DNA of 64,000 nt from Albifimbria verrucaria (taxonomy: Eukaryota > Ascomycota > Sordariomycetes > Hypocreales > Stachybotryaceae). Shown here piece after piece: positions 1 to 12,430 of this stretch (the stretch's first letter is position 1; every line of letters begins with the position of its first letter). Made by a program: the position numbers and the translations under genes. The notes below the pieces were generated by a model, which saw only the letters and a program-made list of their open reading frames with translations, did not search any database and was not told where the DNA came from. The DNA lies in contig JAHREC010000018.1 in assembly GCA_020081605.1 (NCBI GenBank), positions 6,448,001-6,512,000 of the forward strand. Reading direction: 5' to 3'.

Positions 1-1
1 G

Positions 2-3000
2 ACGACTCCTGAAACACTGCCACCACGGATTCTGGGCGTCTTCACCGGACAGGGTGCCCAGTGGCCGACCATGGGATGCGAATTGCTTGCGACATCTGCT
101 GTCTTTCGCAAAAGCATAGATCTCATGCAATTATCTCTTAATGAGCTACCTGATGGCCCAAGCTGGACTTTGGCTGAGGAGCTCTCTGCACCTGGCAAGA
201 CGTCTCGTGTGCATGAGGCTGCCATTTCACAACCTCTGTGTACCGCGATTCAGGTTGCCATGGTTGACATGCTTCGAAAAAGCGGAGTATTCTTTAGTGC
301 AGTCGTGGGCCATTCCTCTGGAGAAATTGGCGCTGCCTACGCAGCTGGATATCTTGATGCCCGTGATGCTATTCGTATAGCATATTATCGAGGTATATAT
401 GCCCATCTAGCCCAGGGTCCAGGGGCGAGCGAGGCAAAATGATGGCCGTTGGATTGTCTCTGGAGCAAGCCGAGACTTTCTGTAGTAGCTTTGCGGCTGG
501 AAAGATATGTGTAGCGGCCAGCAACTCACCACTCAGCTGCACACTGGCAGGTGATGGTGATACCATTGATAAGGCGAAAGCATACCACGATGAACTGGGA
601 ACCTTTGCTCGGCTTCTCAAGGTAGATACTGCATATCACTCACAACACATGCTCCCTTGTTCTAAGCCATATCTGGAATCCTTGCAAAAGTGCAACATCG
701 CCATTAGTGATGGCCCCTCAATTGCGCCTGGTATTCCAGTGTGTACGGCTCCAACGGGCGTAGCCGCTCACTTGCTCGAGAAGGAGCGCTCTCGGGACAA
801 TACTGGGTTGATAACATGTGCAAGCCAGTTTTGTTTTCTCAAGCGTTGCAAAGGGCCGTTACCGAGGAGCACTGCCATGATCTTGTGGTGGAGGTTGGCC
901 CTCATCCCAGCTTGAAAGGGCCGTCATCTGAGACGATTAGGGCTTTGACAGGCAAAAACTTGCCTTACACAGGTACTCTCCATCGCGAAGTTGACGCTCT
1001 GGAAAGCTTTGGAGATGCTCTTGGCTTCGTGTGGAAAGGTTTTTGTGTCCAAAGCCACAATTAAATTTTGACGGTATCCGGAGCGTATTCAGTGCTCAAT
1101 CACCGCCACCAAAACTCCTCCACGACCTCCCTGCTTACTGTTGGGACCACGATCGAATCTTGTGGAAGGAGACCAGGAAATCCAAAGCATATCGCACCAG
1201 ATCTGAACCTCGCCATGAGCTACTTGGCTACCCTACCGTTTTAGGTGAGCTAGACAAGCGTCAGGTGCAGTGGAGACAGATCTTTAAGTTGAAGGAAATG
1301 CCCTGGGTACGTGGGCACGTATTTCAAGGAGAAGTGCTATTCCCAGCTACGGGTTTTATAGTAATGGCCTATGAGGCGGTATTGCGCCTTTTCGGAGAGA
1401 CGCAACCGCTATCCATGGTGGAACTACATGAACTTGACTTCGTTCGGGCAATGACTTTGGACGAAGAATCAGCTGGCACCGACGTAGCATTTCATATTCG
1501 GGTTGCCAAACGCTTCTCTACTTATGCTAACGCGGAGTTTGCATGCTACAGTGGCCCAATTGATGCTGATGAGCAGGAACTACAGTCTAGCGACAGGCTT
1601 CACTTCACTGGCCATGCTAAGCTAATCTTTGGTGAAGCTCGTCAGGACTCCCTTCCACCTCGACTGGAACCTCAACTCCCGATGGAGCAGCTTGACTTGA
1701 ATCGACTGTACCAGAGCTATTTCAGACGCGGCCTTGACTATTCGGGTGATTTTCGTCCCACAGCGGCCAAGCGGCGGCTTAACATGGCGACAGTGACTAC
1801 CGAATGCCCACAGACGTTGCCATCGCTCCAAATACATCCCGGAGCACTTGACGCCGCCTTTCACAGTCTCTTAGCTGCCTTTTCGTATCCAGAAGATGGG
1901 CGCCTGTGGGCTCCTTACCTTCCCACGCATATCAACCGCATCAGAATTAATACAATTGACTTCTACAATAATGACATTCGAAGCCAGGGGCCTACAGTAG
2001 CTGATTGTGCTGTTATGAAGGGTGATGCCAAAGCCATTATAGGCGACGTCGACGTATTTTGTGCATTGGAAGGACATGCCCAAATTCAAATATCTGGGGC
2101 TGCCTTAACTTGCTTCGAGTCTCCGGTTTTCGGACGAAAAGAATGGCAATTGTATGGGCGGCATAAGTGGGTGCGTGATGCAGCATACGGAATTGAGCCG
2201 GCCCAGCGTGTGGTACTTTCCGAGGAAAGAAAGGCCCTGGGTACCCTTATTGACCGCTCTGCATATTTCTATTTGAGACAAATACTCAAAATTGACCGGA
2301 CTGAGTTACCATCTATGGCATGGAACCATCAGCATCTGGTGACTTGGGTCTTGGAGCATTTGGTTCCGTCTGTCGATGCTGGGAGCCATCCTCGCTGTCT
2401 TCTGAGTGGAGAAACGACACAGAAGATATGCTTAACGAATGGCGGACGAAGAATTCTGACCAGATCGATTTGAAAATTGTGCAAGCCGTGGGAGAGAACC
2501 TTCTCAGCATTCTCCGAGGCAAGGTCCCTGCCTTGCAAGTCATGATGCAAGACAACATGCTCGACAGGCTATACACTGAGGGCCTAGGTTGCCGCGAAGC
2601 AAATCAGGATCTGGCTGTCTTGGCTAAGCAGCTTGGCCATCGATATCCCCAGATGAAAGTGTTGGAGATTGGTGCCGGTACGGGCGGTGCTACCCACGGC
2701 GTGCTCAAAGCTTTGCAAGGTCGATTCGCTTCGTATACATATTCGGACATTTCCCCAGGCTTTTTGAAAGAGCCAGCAACATCTTTAATCCATATCCAGG
2801 ATCCAACCGTATGATTTTTAAAACTCTCAATATTGAGAACGATCCTGTGGCGCAGGGTTTCGATAATACAAGTTTTGATCTCATCATTGCATCTAATGTG
2901 CTGCACGCTACAAAACGACTGGATGATACAATGCGGCATTGCCGAAATCTCCTCCGTCCTGGTGGCCACCTCCTACTTCTAGAGATTACATCAGATTATA

Positions 3001-6000
3001 CACCAGCCCAGCTTACTATGGGCACGCTGCCAGGATGGTTCTTGGGCATTGATGATGGTCGCGTCTGGAAACCCACAATCAGCATCGATGAGTGGGATCA
3101 CGTCTTAAAGACAACCGGATTTTCGGGTGTTGATACGGCTGAAACATCCCTCTTCAGCGTTATGATGTCCCAGGCAATTGACGAAACAGTTATGATGATA
3201 CGTGAGCCATTGACCCGGATGTTGATAGTCGACAAGCCAATAGCACCTTCGGATGAACTATTGATCATTGGCGCAGATCCGATTGCATTCAAAGTCAAAG
3301 AACTCACAAGTGGCCGATTTGGTCATGTAATTACATCTTCAAGCCTAGATGATGTAGCTGCGAATCACATCAAAATTTCTCCAAACACCAGTGTTTTAGT
3401 CTTAGATCTAGAAGCACCAGTCTTCAAGGGGATGGACGAACGAAGATTCGGTGTCCTGCAGGAGGTAATACGAAATTCCAACGTCATCCTCTGGGTCACT
3501 CAAGGCGCCATTGATGGGAGAGAACCTTACGCCAGTATGGCAGTTGGATGGGGACGCTCCATCAAAGTTGAAAGTCCTAGCACAAGGATTCAGTTCCTCG
3601 ACTTATACTCAATCGAGACCACTGATCCATCTATCATCGTTACGGCGCTCCTCCGACTCACTATTCCACCTCAACCTGACGGTGCTCAGACCCTCTTGGC
3701 GTACGAGCCAGAAATACACGTGGCAGCGGACAGTGCTATATATATCCCTCGAGTAAGCCCAGATGAAATGCTAAATATGCATTACCATGCAGGCAGGGGG
3801 TAGTTACTAGAAAAGTATCAACAGCCGATGAGAAGACAATAGTTGAAGTACTTGGACGAGAGGACTCTTACGAGCTACAAGAATCATCTGTAAGCTTATT
3901 AATGCAAGAAAAAGTGGTGCAAGTGCAGGTTCTTGTGTCATTGGCACATGGCCTCGCAACACCTGACGGAAAGTCTACCACTCTGTGCATTGGGCGCGAC
4001 GCCAAGTCGGGAGACAAGGTGATAGCTTTGTCTCCTACAAACGCCTCGATGATAGCTTTGCCAGAGACAAGCACTTTCCGCTGGCTTGGAGAACAGGCCG
4101 ATGATTGTGAACAGCTGGGGAGATTATTGGAAACAGTAATCGCGGAAAGTATCCTGGCCAGCGTCCAAGGTCGAATGTGGGTGCATGGAGCCAGTCCACA
4201 TCTTGCCCAGGCTATCAAAACAGCTGCTGCTCGACAGAACAACCTTGACGTCTTCTTCACCACTTCCGATTCCATGGTAGCAGGAGGAGATCTGTGTTTT
4301 ATTCATCCTTGCATATCGAAGCGTCACTTAGAGGTGGTTCGACCCGTAGGAGTCCAGGTGTTTATAAATTTGGAACAGCGAGTGGACAAAGATCTATACG
4401 ATGCCATAGTTGAATCACTGCCCCTTCTGCAAAGGTCTTCTCTAACATATCTGTCGGGCGCTCTGGTGGCTTCTTACTTCCTTGCTCTGAACCTGGTCTT
4501 CATACCCTAGTCGAGCAATGCCTGGAGGCCATGCGAAGCACACCTCCAAGTACACCTAGGTTGCATAACAAGCATATTCGAACGGCCAGTGTAAGTGGGA
4601 TAGATTCCATGGCAGTTAGCAGCCTAGATCCCACAGCCTGCATAATCTGGCCGCCCGACGCGCGGGTCGAGGTCAAGGCTCGTCGGCTCAACCACGACGA
4701 GCTATTCTCATCAAACAAGACGTACCTTCTCATTGGACTCACGGGTGATTTAGGGCAATCTGTCTGCGCATGGATGGTAAATCATGGGGCACAACATATT
4801 GTCGTTTGCAGCAGAAACCCTCGCTTGTCACAAAGCGTTCTTGATGATCTCTCCATGAAAGGGGCGACTGTCCGCGTTATCTCACTCGACATTTCAGACC
4901 GCGATGCCTTGCAAGCCATCTATAAAGATATCAGGGCCACCATGCCTCCTATAGCAGGTGTAATGAATGCCGCAATGGTTTTGCGGGACCGCTTGTTCAT
5001 CAACACAACATGGCCCGATTTTGCAGCTGTGCTTGCACCTAAAGTACAAGGCAGCCAATATCTTGATGAATTATTTGGAAATGACACGAAACTGGACTTC
5101 TTCGTTCTCTTCTCATCTCTCACGTGCATCATGGGTAACGCCGGCCAAGCGGCCTACAGTGCTGCCAACAACTTTATGACGGGCCTTGTCGAGCAGCGGC
5201 GACGGCGCGGGTTGTCAGCCTCAGTGATTCACATCGCCATGATGGTGGGTCTCGGCTACGTCCATCGTGCCAGCGAAGATATAGAAGCAGGGCTCCGGCA
5301 CAAACTGATGACACTTGCTGAGACGGACTTGCATGACATGTTAGCCGAAGCTATTGTTGAGGGAAGCAGACAAAAGCACGAAACAGGCCATGGAGAGATT
5401 ATCACAGGGCTGAAGCAGGGTTCTGCCTCTTTTGGCGAGAAAATCCGAGATTATGGCATTACCTTGTCGAGGAAAGCGACGAGAAGACAGGGCCGGGCGC
5501 CAGCCAAGGTCACGATGGTCAACGCGGGAAACAAAAACCGAAAGCGTTGACAAACTTCTTGCTGCAAGCACAAACGATGTTGAAGCCTTGCACGTGCTTG
5601 TAGACTGTTTCGTCACAATGCTGTCAAGCATACTGCAGATGATGCCGGACCAGTTGGACAGGAACACACGAGTAGCCGACCTTGGCATAGATTCGCTAGT
5701 GGCAGTGCAGGTCCGCTCCTGGTTTTTGAAGGAAGTAGGTGTTGACGTGCCAGTGCTGAAAGTTTTGGGAATAATTCAGCCACACAGTTGTGCAAGGATG
5801 CACTGGCCCAGCGTCGTCATCAGGAACAGGACAGGGGTGAATCGAATGCAACTGAGGCAGCCTTGACTCGGAAAGATGTGAATTGGGATGAGACGCTCGA
5901 TATTTTGTGCTCTGAAGTGTCCAGGCTGGTCCCAATCGGGATGCTGGCACAGAAATCTCTGGGAACAAATCAACATGATCACAACGTCCCGAGCGGTCAT

Positions 6001-6965
6001 CACGTCGTGATCACAGGAGCAACCGGATTCCTTGGATCACAGGTGTTGCGTAAACTAGCCGCCGATAATCGCATCAGCAAGGTACACTGCATTGCTGTGC
6101 GAGCCAACTCTCAGGACAAGTCTAGCCGTCTTAGTATACAGAGTGACAAGATTCGGGAATATGTTGGGGATCTTACAGCTCCCATGCTCGGGCTATCGAC
6201 AGCGGACTTTGCCATGCTTGCAACCACAGCCGACTTGATCATTCACCTTGGCGTAGATGGCAACATAATGAAGACATATGAAGAGCTGCGAGCAGCCAAT
6301 GTGGGCTCAACACAGCAATTGCTTGGTATGGCAGCGGCTCGCCACGTGCCTATCCACTATATTTCGGCATCGGCGGTCGGGGCGCTCCAGGTCGATGGGA
6401 ATATCACCATGTTAGGCGAGGTTTCGGTAGCCAACTTGCGCCCTCCCAAAAACATTGATAGTATGGATTTCATGGGACTCACAGTCACAAAATGGGTTAG
6501 TGAGGTCCTGCTTGAACGCGCGGCTGTCGATGTACCTGTCACCGTTCACCGTTGCGTACACTTGATAGGGGAGGGGCGAGGGACACAAGTTTCTTGGCGG
6601 CACTCGACAGCTATAGCAGAGAACTCCAGGCCGTGCCGGAATTGCGAGGGTGCTTGGGAGACGGGGCAGTACAGCTCGCTGACGTAGTAAATGTGGCGGA
6701 GAGCATCGTGGCCGCCGTTCTCGATGACGATATTAAGATGGAGAAGCGATCCCGAATAGCCTTTAGACACTACCGTGGTGAGCGCAGTTTCACGCCTCAC
6801 CTGATGGCAGAAGACTACCATCGAGAAACGGGTGGTCCAATGGTGTTGTTGCCATTGGACAGCTGGCTTCGCCGGGCAGAGAGTCTAGGGTTAAAGAAGA
6901 GTGTTGCGGCCTTTATGAGCCGGGCCGCCAAGACTGGGCAGAAGCTTCCTATAGGATTGCTCTAA
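2..6965 (+). CDS. Highly reducing polyketide synthase with terminal reductase-like domain (5' partial)
   Basis: The left edge cuts the gene before AT, so the KS is outside. About 2,320 residues are visible. Order by nucleotide: AT about 40-1000 (GHSSGE active site near 308), DH about 1200-2100 (H in [16 protein letters not shown] in DAAFHS), C-methyltransferase about 2450-3130 (SAM motif [12 protein letters not shown]), a structural region without an ER nucleotide motif about 3200-4450, KR about 4700-5400 ([16 protein letters not shown]), ACP about 5600-5760 (LGIDSLVAV, phosphopantetheine Ser), and a reductase-like SDR about 6000-6960 ([11 protein letters not shown]). No condensation, adenylation or NRPS carrier domain lies between ACP and reductase. 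By family knowledge it iteratively builds a reduced, alpha-methylated chain in the cytosol. The KR type resembles PKS-NRPS hybrids, and the layout resembles betaenone-type synthases. Eleven -1 frame breaks (near 415, 785, 1050, 2400, 2770, 3795, 4450, 5428, 5555, 5765, 6575) fall mostly in homopolymers. I read these as deletions, not introns. Confidence 0.9.
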
Positions 6966-7340
6966 GAAGGGGCAGCACCCAACCTAAAGTCGTAGTGCAC
7001 AAGGTCTTGACAAAAGGATAACGAGATTGTTTACATAGAATTAGATCTGTAAGACCGGTAGAGCCAACCAATTGATTAGGTCATTTCACCAAAACCCTCC
7101 TCCATCAATACATACCGTGTCTTGCGTACAGCCTCTGCTGACGAACTTGAGACCATCTTAGCAGGTATCGGGTCAAAGCTCGCCCAATAGAACGTATGTA
7201 CATGCAGCTATCTATCCACGCATGTCCAGGATGACATAAGTCTAAACTCGAGGCAGTAAATTCGTCCGTCAGCACCAACCACCACAGTTATCACTCCAAG
7301 CTCGGCACATCCTGATCATCTCCCACCGACATCCAAAGTC
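6966..7340. other. Intergenic, PKS 3' / desaturase 5'
   Basis: This stretch of about 375 bp holds the 3' flank of the PKS and the presumed promoter of the desaturase on the same strand. It is pyrimidine-rich just before the ATG at 7341. I see no clear TATA box or repeat. Confidence 0.5.
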
Positions 7341-9074
7341 ATGACAAATATGCTTCCTATCGTTTCCAGGAAAGAAGTCGAGACATTGATTGCACAAGGC
7401 AGCAAAGTCTTCGTCCTAGATCAGTTCGTCATCAAGGCGGACGCGTGGATCCCCTATCATCCAGGCGGTGAGAAATCGATCCTACACATGGTCGGTCGAG
7501 ATGCAACAGACGAAATTACGGCGTTTGTCCTCCTATTTCTCTCTCACTGAGTCACATGATATCGTACGTACGAGCTAATCTGAAGGTTATGCCAGCTTAC
7601 ATTCGGCTGAGTCAAAACAACGGATGAGCGGGTATCGCATTGGACGAGTCGAAGGCAGATGGGACAATTTCGTGCCGCCCATTCAGGGCGGTAAGTTTTA
7701 CTCATCCAACGAGGTCTCAGATTCTGAATACAGTTTCGAGCGCGAACCCGGGTCGCCCGTTTCCCATGACTCTCCGGCTTGCTCGAGCTTCACTGAGGAT
7801 TCGACCAACCACCCGTCTACACGTCGGAGGCATTCCGCCACAGCCAACACATCCATACCACCTTCCAAACCGTTGACCTCTCACAAGTACGAAGATGATG
7901 GCATGGCGCACCTCGACTCGGTGACCAGACAGAAGATTACCCTCGATCTTGAAAAATACCCTTCCTTAAATCATTCTACACAAAGTGCTATCGTTGGCAG
8001 GTACCGTCAACTTGACAGCCAGATCAGAGCCGAAGGTCTCTACGAGTGCAATTACAAGTCCTATATGATTGAGCTATCCCGATACTCTCTGCTGTTCACC
8101 GGCATGTTACTTTTTCTGCATTGGGGTGGTACGCCGTTAGTGCGCTCTGTATGGGCGTATTCTGGCATCAAATCTCATTTGCTGCCCACGACGCAGGCCA
8201 TATAGGAATCACACATGACTTCCAAACCGATAGCGTCATTGGCATTTTCCTTGCGGACTTCATGGGCGGCCTGTCTCTTGGCTGGTGGAAGAAGAGCCAT
8301 AATATCCATCACATTGTCACAAATTCTCCAGAACACGATCCTGATGTCGAGTATCTACCCTTCTTGGCCGTGTCGCATCGCTTTTTGCCAACCTACGCTC
8401 TACGTATTATGACCGAGCGATGGATTATGATGCCGTGGCACGTTTCTGGGTCAAATTCCAAAAGTACTCATACTACCCCTGTTGGCTCTGGGACGATTCA
8501 ATCTTTATCGCCTCTCGTGGGAATATCTGCTGACGGGACAAGCTCCTCGAAAGGGTCCTGCGTGGTGGCACAGACATCTCGAGATTGTCGGCCAGGTGTT
8601 TTTCTGGAGCTGGTTTGGCTACGGGATCATGTATCAATCGATCCCAAACAATAGCGACCGACTCCTCTTCTTCTTTATTAGCCATTTGACCGTCCTCCCG
8701 CTTCATGTGCAAATCACTCTTTCCCACTTCGCCATGAGCACATCTGACCTCGGCCCTCAAGAATCGTTTCCACAAAAGATGCTCCGAACTACCATGGATA
8801 TTGAGTGTCCTGAGTGGTTCGACTTCTTTCACGGTGGCTTGCAGTTTCAAGCAATCCATCACCTTTTCCCCGTATCCCTCGGCACAACCTCCGTCGAACA
8901 CAAAAGCTGGTACAGTCGTTCTGTAACGATGTCGGGATTCCGTACGCATTGTACGGATTCGTGGGCAGTAACCAAAAAGTCATCGGCGCTCTTGGGGAAG
9001 TTTCGCAGCAGGCGGCCATATTGGCTAAATGCCAAAAGCAGGTCGCTAACTGTACGGAGCATTCTCACATTTAA
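7341..9074 (+). CDS. Cytochrome b5-fused front-end desaturase (sphingolipid delta-8 type)
   Basis: This is a membrane desaturase of about 555 residues. The N-terminal cytochrome b5 domain carries the haem motif YHPGGEKSILHMVGRDATDE. One intron (about 7530-7595, acceptor GCCAG at 7595) precedes HSAESKQRMSGYRIGR. A Ser-rich linker (about 7700-7880) leads to the desaturase core with its three His boxes: HDAGH (about 8185), HNIHH (about 8300) and QAIHH (about 8850). The last box with Gln is typical of front-end desaturases, and the linker and the RVEGRWDNFVPPIQGG stretch fit fungal delta-8 sphingolipid (long-chain base) desaturases of the ER. Four -1 breaks (about 8130, 8390, 8475, 8875) are each repaired by one base in G4, T5, C4 and C4 runs. 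The last one restores HLFPRIPRHNLRRTQ and sets the stop at 9074. It could serve the adjacent PKS or be a bystander. Confidence 0.85.
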
Positions 9075-9160
9075 CTTGTTTAATTCGGAAAATGTGTCCC
9101 TAGACTCGTAGCTCTATTTTCTCTACGTAACTAGGAACCCAAGACAATATGACGGTGTAT

Positions 9161-10478
9161 CTATAAGCTGTTTGACTGTTCAACCCGTTTCTGTAAGCCT
9201 TCTATCCTTCGTCGCAGCCTAAAGTGCTGCACTTTAACGCCATCAATATGCTCTTTAGCGACATCTAACATGCTGTGGGAATTTCCAATAGGCACGCCAG
9301 AGGCTGGCCCTTCCATAGACGTGGTTGCGAAAGTCTGCAAGTTATTTTCCGCTTCTTGAAATTGTTCCCAGCTCTCGTCGATAAGCTCTAAACTTTTTCC
9401 AGTAAAGGGGTGGTCTTTAGAACTACTATCAAATGGTGGAACCTGCTTTTTCAGCGAGCTTGCATCATCAGTCAGCGGCTGGAGCGCGCGATCTAGTCTG
9501 CTAAGAAGATGGCTGAGAAGCTGCAGAATCATGGCAAACTGTGCCATGGCAGGGCCACTTGCTTCGGACGTAGATGGAGATTTCCATGTCCCCAGTGGCG
9601 AACTCGGTCCAGTTCTCGAACTTTGCAAATCTGTTGGAGCTGTAGCACTCTGGCTAGATAAAGGGTTCAGTTCGCTAGCTCCTTCAGGGTGTACGTGCCT
9701 TTCGATAGATACACAGACGGCCTCGAAAACCCCTAGCAGTTTCTGTTCACATGCCAGAGTCAGGAACACCACACTGCGGTCTGGTGTAGAGAGGCTCTCG
9801 CGTGAGCTCGAGTTCGTCAACAGTCCATCGGGTCGTTTCGTCGATTGTGAAGCATAGTAGTGTGCAAGGCTTTCCATTGTGGTGATGAGTGTCCTTGTAA
9901 CTTCAAACAGTCCTTCAACTTGAGGCGAATTCACTGTTAAACTGGGGCTGTCGTGGGAGGCAATGGATCGAGCGGAGCGGTGGATGCGGTTACTCAGTAT
10001 GATCAACTGCTCATACCACAATTCTAGCTGTTCGTCCGCACGGTTACGGTTCCAATGAATGCCGCCCTCGGTATACAGCCGGTCGATTTTTTGGAATTGT
10101 TGGTTGCTCTCGCCTGTCGCCGCCGATGCCGGGCTTTCACTGCTGCTAATATTGGTAGCTTCGGTCGATGGGGTTTGCTCGGCCGAAAAAGAGTTGACGG
10201 GGAGGATTTGTCTGAAATTGCAAAGCTCAAATCCCAGCTGTCAAGGTTGTCTGCCAATACAATGTCGTCAGAGCTAATCCTGGCCGACATACCGATACCA
10301 TCCATCTCCATATCAAGCATGTCCACAGTGGTAGACGTCGACGCGAAAGCTTGTGATGCGGATTGATCTGCTGAAGAGTAAGGTACCATGGATTCCTCAT
10401 GGTTATACCCCATGACCTCGACCGTGAGTGCGGAAGGGATCCCATTGGGGGCGGCCGCATTTTTGCTTCACTATCCAC
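9161..10478 (-). CDS. Unrecognised protein, possibly regulator-like
   Basis: I reconstruct about 435 residues from the ATG at 10478 by repairing two -1 breaks. The first is in a G run near 10412 (giving SRSWGYNHEESMVPYSS) and the second in the A-run near 10090 (giving NNSKKIDRLYTEGG). The N-terminal third is acidic and Ser-rich. A basic patch, RRRQARATNNSKK, lies in the middle. The C-terminal part is helical with a Ser/Pro-rich insert and ends in a basic heptad-like stretch, LRRRIEGLQKRVEQ. The overall composition recalls fungal pathway regulators, but I see no Zn2Cys6, bZIP or other DNA-binding motif, so function is not assigned. It is convergent with the desaturase (stops 86 bp apart) and divergent from the P450, a position often taken by a cluster regulator. 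Confidence 0.6.
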
Positions 10479-12430
10479 ACAAGGCTATTAGCGACGAAGC
10501 AACAAATTGACAAAATGGCTATATTGCCAAATTTGTCTCCATGCTTTCGACTCTGCAGCCTCTGATACAGCTAATCGTATCACTCGTTCCTCCCCACCGC
10601 CTCTCTGACCTAAGTTCCAATGGGTGTTTCCCTCATACTTTCGACTCTACTTACAGCTATAGTTGCACGGCACTTCAGCTTTGACGCATCTATTGCAAGC
10701 GTCATTTTGGGAGCTGCGGAGACACCGTACTTTTGCAGATGACAGCGGTCACAGGAGCGGCGGTGTAACATTGACATGTCTCTTTTTCGTGCAACGCAAT
10801 GATATAGCTGGCGACCATATACCTTTGGGCAAACCTACACTGTTAGTGATGCTCTTAGCAACTACAATAACATATAACGAAACCTCTAGCATCTTTACAT
10901 TTATTGATTTCCGATATTTCAGGCAATAACGAACAGCGTGGGGTTGCGGGGCCAGGCTTACGCCGCCATGCGATCGAGGGTCCGCAGAAACAGAAGAGCT
11001 CGCGAGTTAATAATCCATCACCTCCTTGACACTCATTGTCATACTTGCCCAAACGAGACATACACTCACCTAAGCTCTAGCTGATTCCGGCCCAAAGGAT
11101 TCAACCGCTGTACTTGGCTTCAGGGGACACCATTAAGAGCGGTTCAATAAGCGCCAGTGCTGTGGGAGAAGATGAGCACTTTGTAGTGGCCTCCACATTG
11201 ACGCCATGCACTTTAGGCGAGTACATCATCTCGACAGACCGTTTCGGTGTCGAGCCAGTGGTTAATTGAGAGCCCTTATCCAATGTAACCCAATACACAC
11301 GACGATTACCAATACTTCTAGTAAAGGGTGAGCACTACAAGCTGACATGCTTGTCTTGGAACTGGTAGGATGGTCAGCCACGTCCCGCACAGATGCATTG
11401 CATTGATAAATGTTCTGATTCTGTGGGACAATCGTTTTAGGTGAAACCACATTACATTACATTGGAGCAATTGGTACCAGTTGAACACTTATTAAGAAAT
11501 ACTCGTGCTGTTAGCCCAAGTCTTTAATAAGTTTCTCTGAGCAGGTAATACTCTTAGTACGCCATCATTTGAGAATCCTCTATACGTATTGCGACTAGCC
11601 TCATTTGAAGTATGTCTATGCAAGTCAGCCGCATGAGAAGAAAGGAGGAAACGGCATGTCAACGTGGTACCAAACAAGCCAAGCCGCGAGCGCAAAAACG
11701 CGGTGTCAGGATATGCTTGGCTTGTAAAGCCAATACAGCATGCCTCGATCTACCTAACGAAAACAATTAGCTTCTTTTAGACTGCTGTCAAGCAGCGCCA
11801 GATATTTCCACAGCGCCAAGTGAACCGACCAATACGTCACTTAAACCGAGTGAGCCTGTATTATGACGGCCGAAAAACGGTGGTTTGGACTTGCGAGACT
11901 GCCGGTGCTTGTATCATGGTTCGTTCTACCTATAACGGTAATACAGCGGTCCTATTGGTTGGTATTCCCGCCTGGTCCTTCAAAAGATAAAGCTCGGCCG
12001 CCTGTGGGGTGATCACGGATGATATCCGCAGTGGGGAAGATCCCTGTCGCACATGCGTCTACTGATGTTACAAGAAGTTATGATGCATAACGGAATTGAC
12101 AGTTTCTGGAACATACAATGCCTACTACCGTTAGTGTCCGAGTTTCACACTTTACCGGTATATTCTGACGTACCGTCAGATAAACTCGCCGAGTGTAACA
12201 TCGGCGTCAATCCGTCTCACGACCCTATGTTGAACCGCCTATAGTCAATGTTAATCATTTCCCTGAAAGATATTGTTGTACGGGTCTGATTACAGTGGAC
12301 ATGAATTTAAACTGAATATTGGGCTTTGTCAATGTCGCAGCTAACACGTATCCTGCTTCAGACTTGGCCTGTAGAAACCCACTTGCACAAGTTTGGTGTA
12401 TGAGTGCACTTCGTCCTGTCAGCCTCCACC
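10479..12430. other. Intergenic, about 1.95 kb
   Basis: This is the shared upstream region between the minus-strand gene at 9161-10478 and the P450. Only short, uninformative open frames occur on both strands. A small direct repeat of ACATT units sits near 11450. There is no recognisable gene, transposon terminus or RNA gene. Confidence 0.5.

Noticed and set aside
3200..4450. Possible functional ER domain in the PKS
   Set aside because: No NADPH-binding glycine-rich motif or ER signature in the repaired frame.
1..6965. PKS as a decayed pseudogene because of its many frame breaks
   Set aside because: All breaks are single-base losses, catalytic motifs of AT, DH, cMT, KR and ACP are intact, and neighbouring unrelated genes show the same pattern.
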